From an uncultured Phaeodactylibacter sp. (GTDB lineage Bacteria > Bacteroidota > Bacteroidia > Chitinophagales > Saprospiraceae), in the NCBI GenBank assembly GCA_913062745.1, contig CAJXXJ010000267.1, positions 1 through 5,891 on the forward strand: a stretch of DNA of 5,891 nt. Reading direction: 5' to 3'. The notes below the pieces were generated by a model, which saw only the letters and a program-made list of their open reading frames with translations, was not told where the DNA came from and did no database searches. Below, in pieces: positions 5,808-5,891 of this stretch. Every line of letters begins with the position of its first letter. The stretch's first letter is position 1. Made by a program: the position numbers and the translations under genes.

Positions 5808-5891
5808 TTAGAGTGTTAATCCCTCCACATTGTCCACCACATCGCCACTAAATCTGCGCACGAATTGATACTTATTTTTGATGCGTAGATG
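5808..5891 (-). CDS. Possible C-terminal end of a gene running off the window edge
   Basis: The minus strand reads 27 sense codons from the window edge to a TAA at 5808-5810, ending VVDNVEGLTL. The stop would lie 5 bases from the glycosyltransferase stop, a convergent arrangement like the other gene pairs here, and all three plus-strand frames close quickly in this stretch. A second minus-strand frame is also open to about 5817, and 27 codons is too few to show coding by itself. I do not recognise the peptide. If real, it belongs with the AT-rich segment rather than with the yaaA-side genes. Confidence 0.3.
   Translation of the reverse strand, partial: HLRIKNKYQFVRRFSGDVVDNVEGLTL

Overview
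The window looks like a piece of a fairly GC-rich Bacteroidota chromosome. A saprospirian or Lewinella-like lineage would fit, but that is an impression from protein style, not a test. The grounds are the small 2TM-domain protein, the short two-helix PepSY protein, the Bacteroidota-style penicillin acylase, the lipoprotein with a clear lipobox, and the general lack of strong Shine-Dalgarno sequences. Six complete genes are packed into positions 42 to 5237 with almost no spare DNA. There are no RNA genes, insertion sequences or CRISPR arrays that I can see.

Layout: (1) 42-608 (+) is a PepSY-associated membrane protein. It converges, with a 6-base gap, on (2) 615-977 (-), a 2TM-domain membrane protein. 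The 2TM gene has its own promoter, which matches the sigma-70 consensus perfectly (1009-1037). (3) 1074-1418 (-) is a small multi-helix membrane protein. It is translationally coupled, through a 4-base ATGA overlap, to (4) 1415-3856 (-), a secreted or periplasmic penicillin-acylase-family N-terminal-serine hydrolase. A GC-rich hairpin at 1053-1072 closes this two-gene operon. (5) A 61-base divergent control region (3857-3917) with inverted repeats separates the acylase from (6) 3918-4469 (+), a conserved-looking lipoprotein. The lipoprotein stop codon abuts the stop codon of (7) 4470-5237 (-), yaaA, a peroxide-stress/iron-homeostasis protein.

Immediately upstream of the yaaA start codon the character of the DNA changes. 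From about 5239 to the end it is much more AT-rich (23 G+C in each of two 60-base lines I counted, against 41 in a line at 4261). It encodes the C-terminal part of a GT39-like membrane glycosyltransferase that has no start of its own. A short open frame on the minus strand (5808-5891) runs off the edge. This is either a recombination or transfer boundary that truncated the glycosyltransferase, or a chimeric assembly join. It is the strongest anomaly in the window.

I did not find a convincing new multi-gene system. The items most worth following are the junction at about 5240, the perfect TTGACA-N17-TATAAT promoter in a Bacteroidota setting, the paired repeats in the acylase/lipoprotein divergent region, and the substrate of the acylase and its coupled membrane partner.
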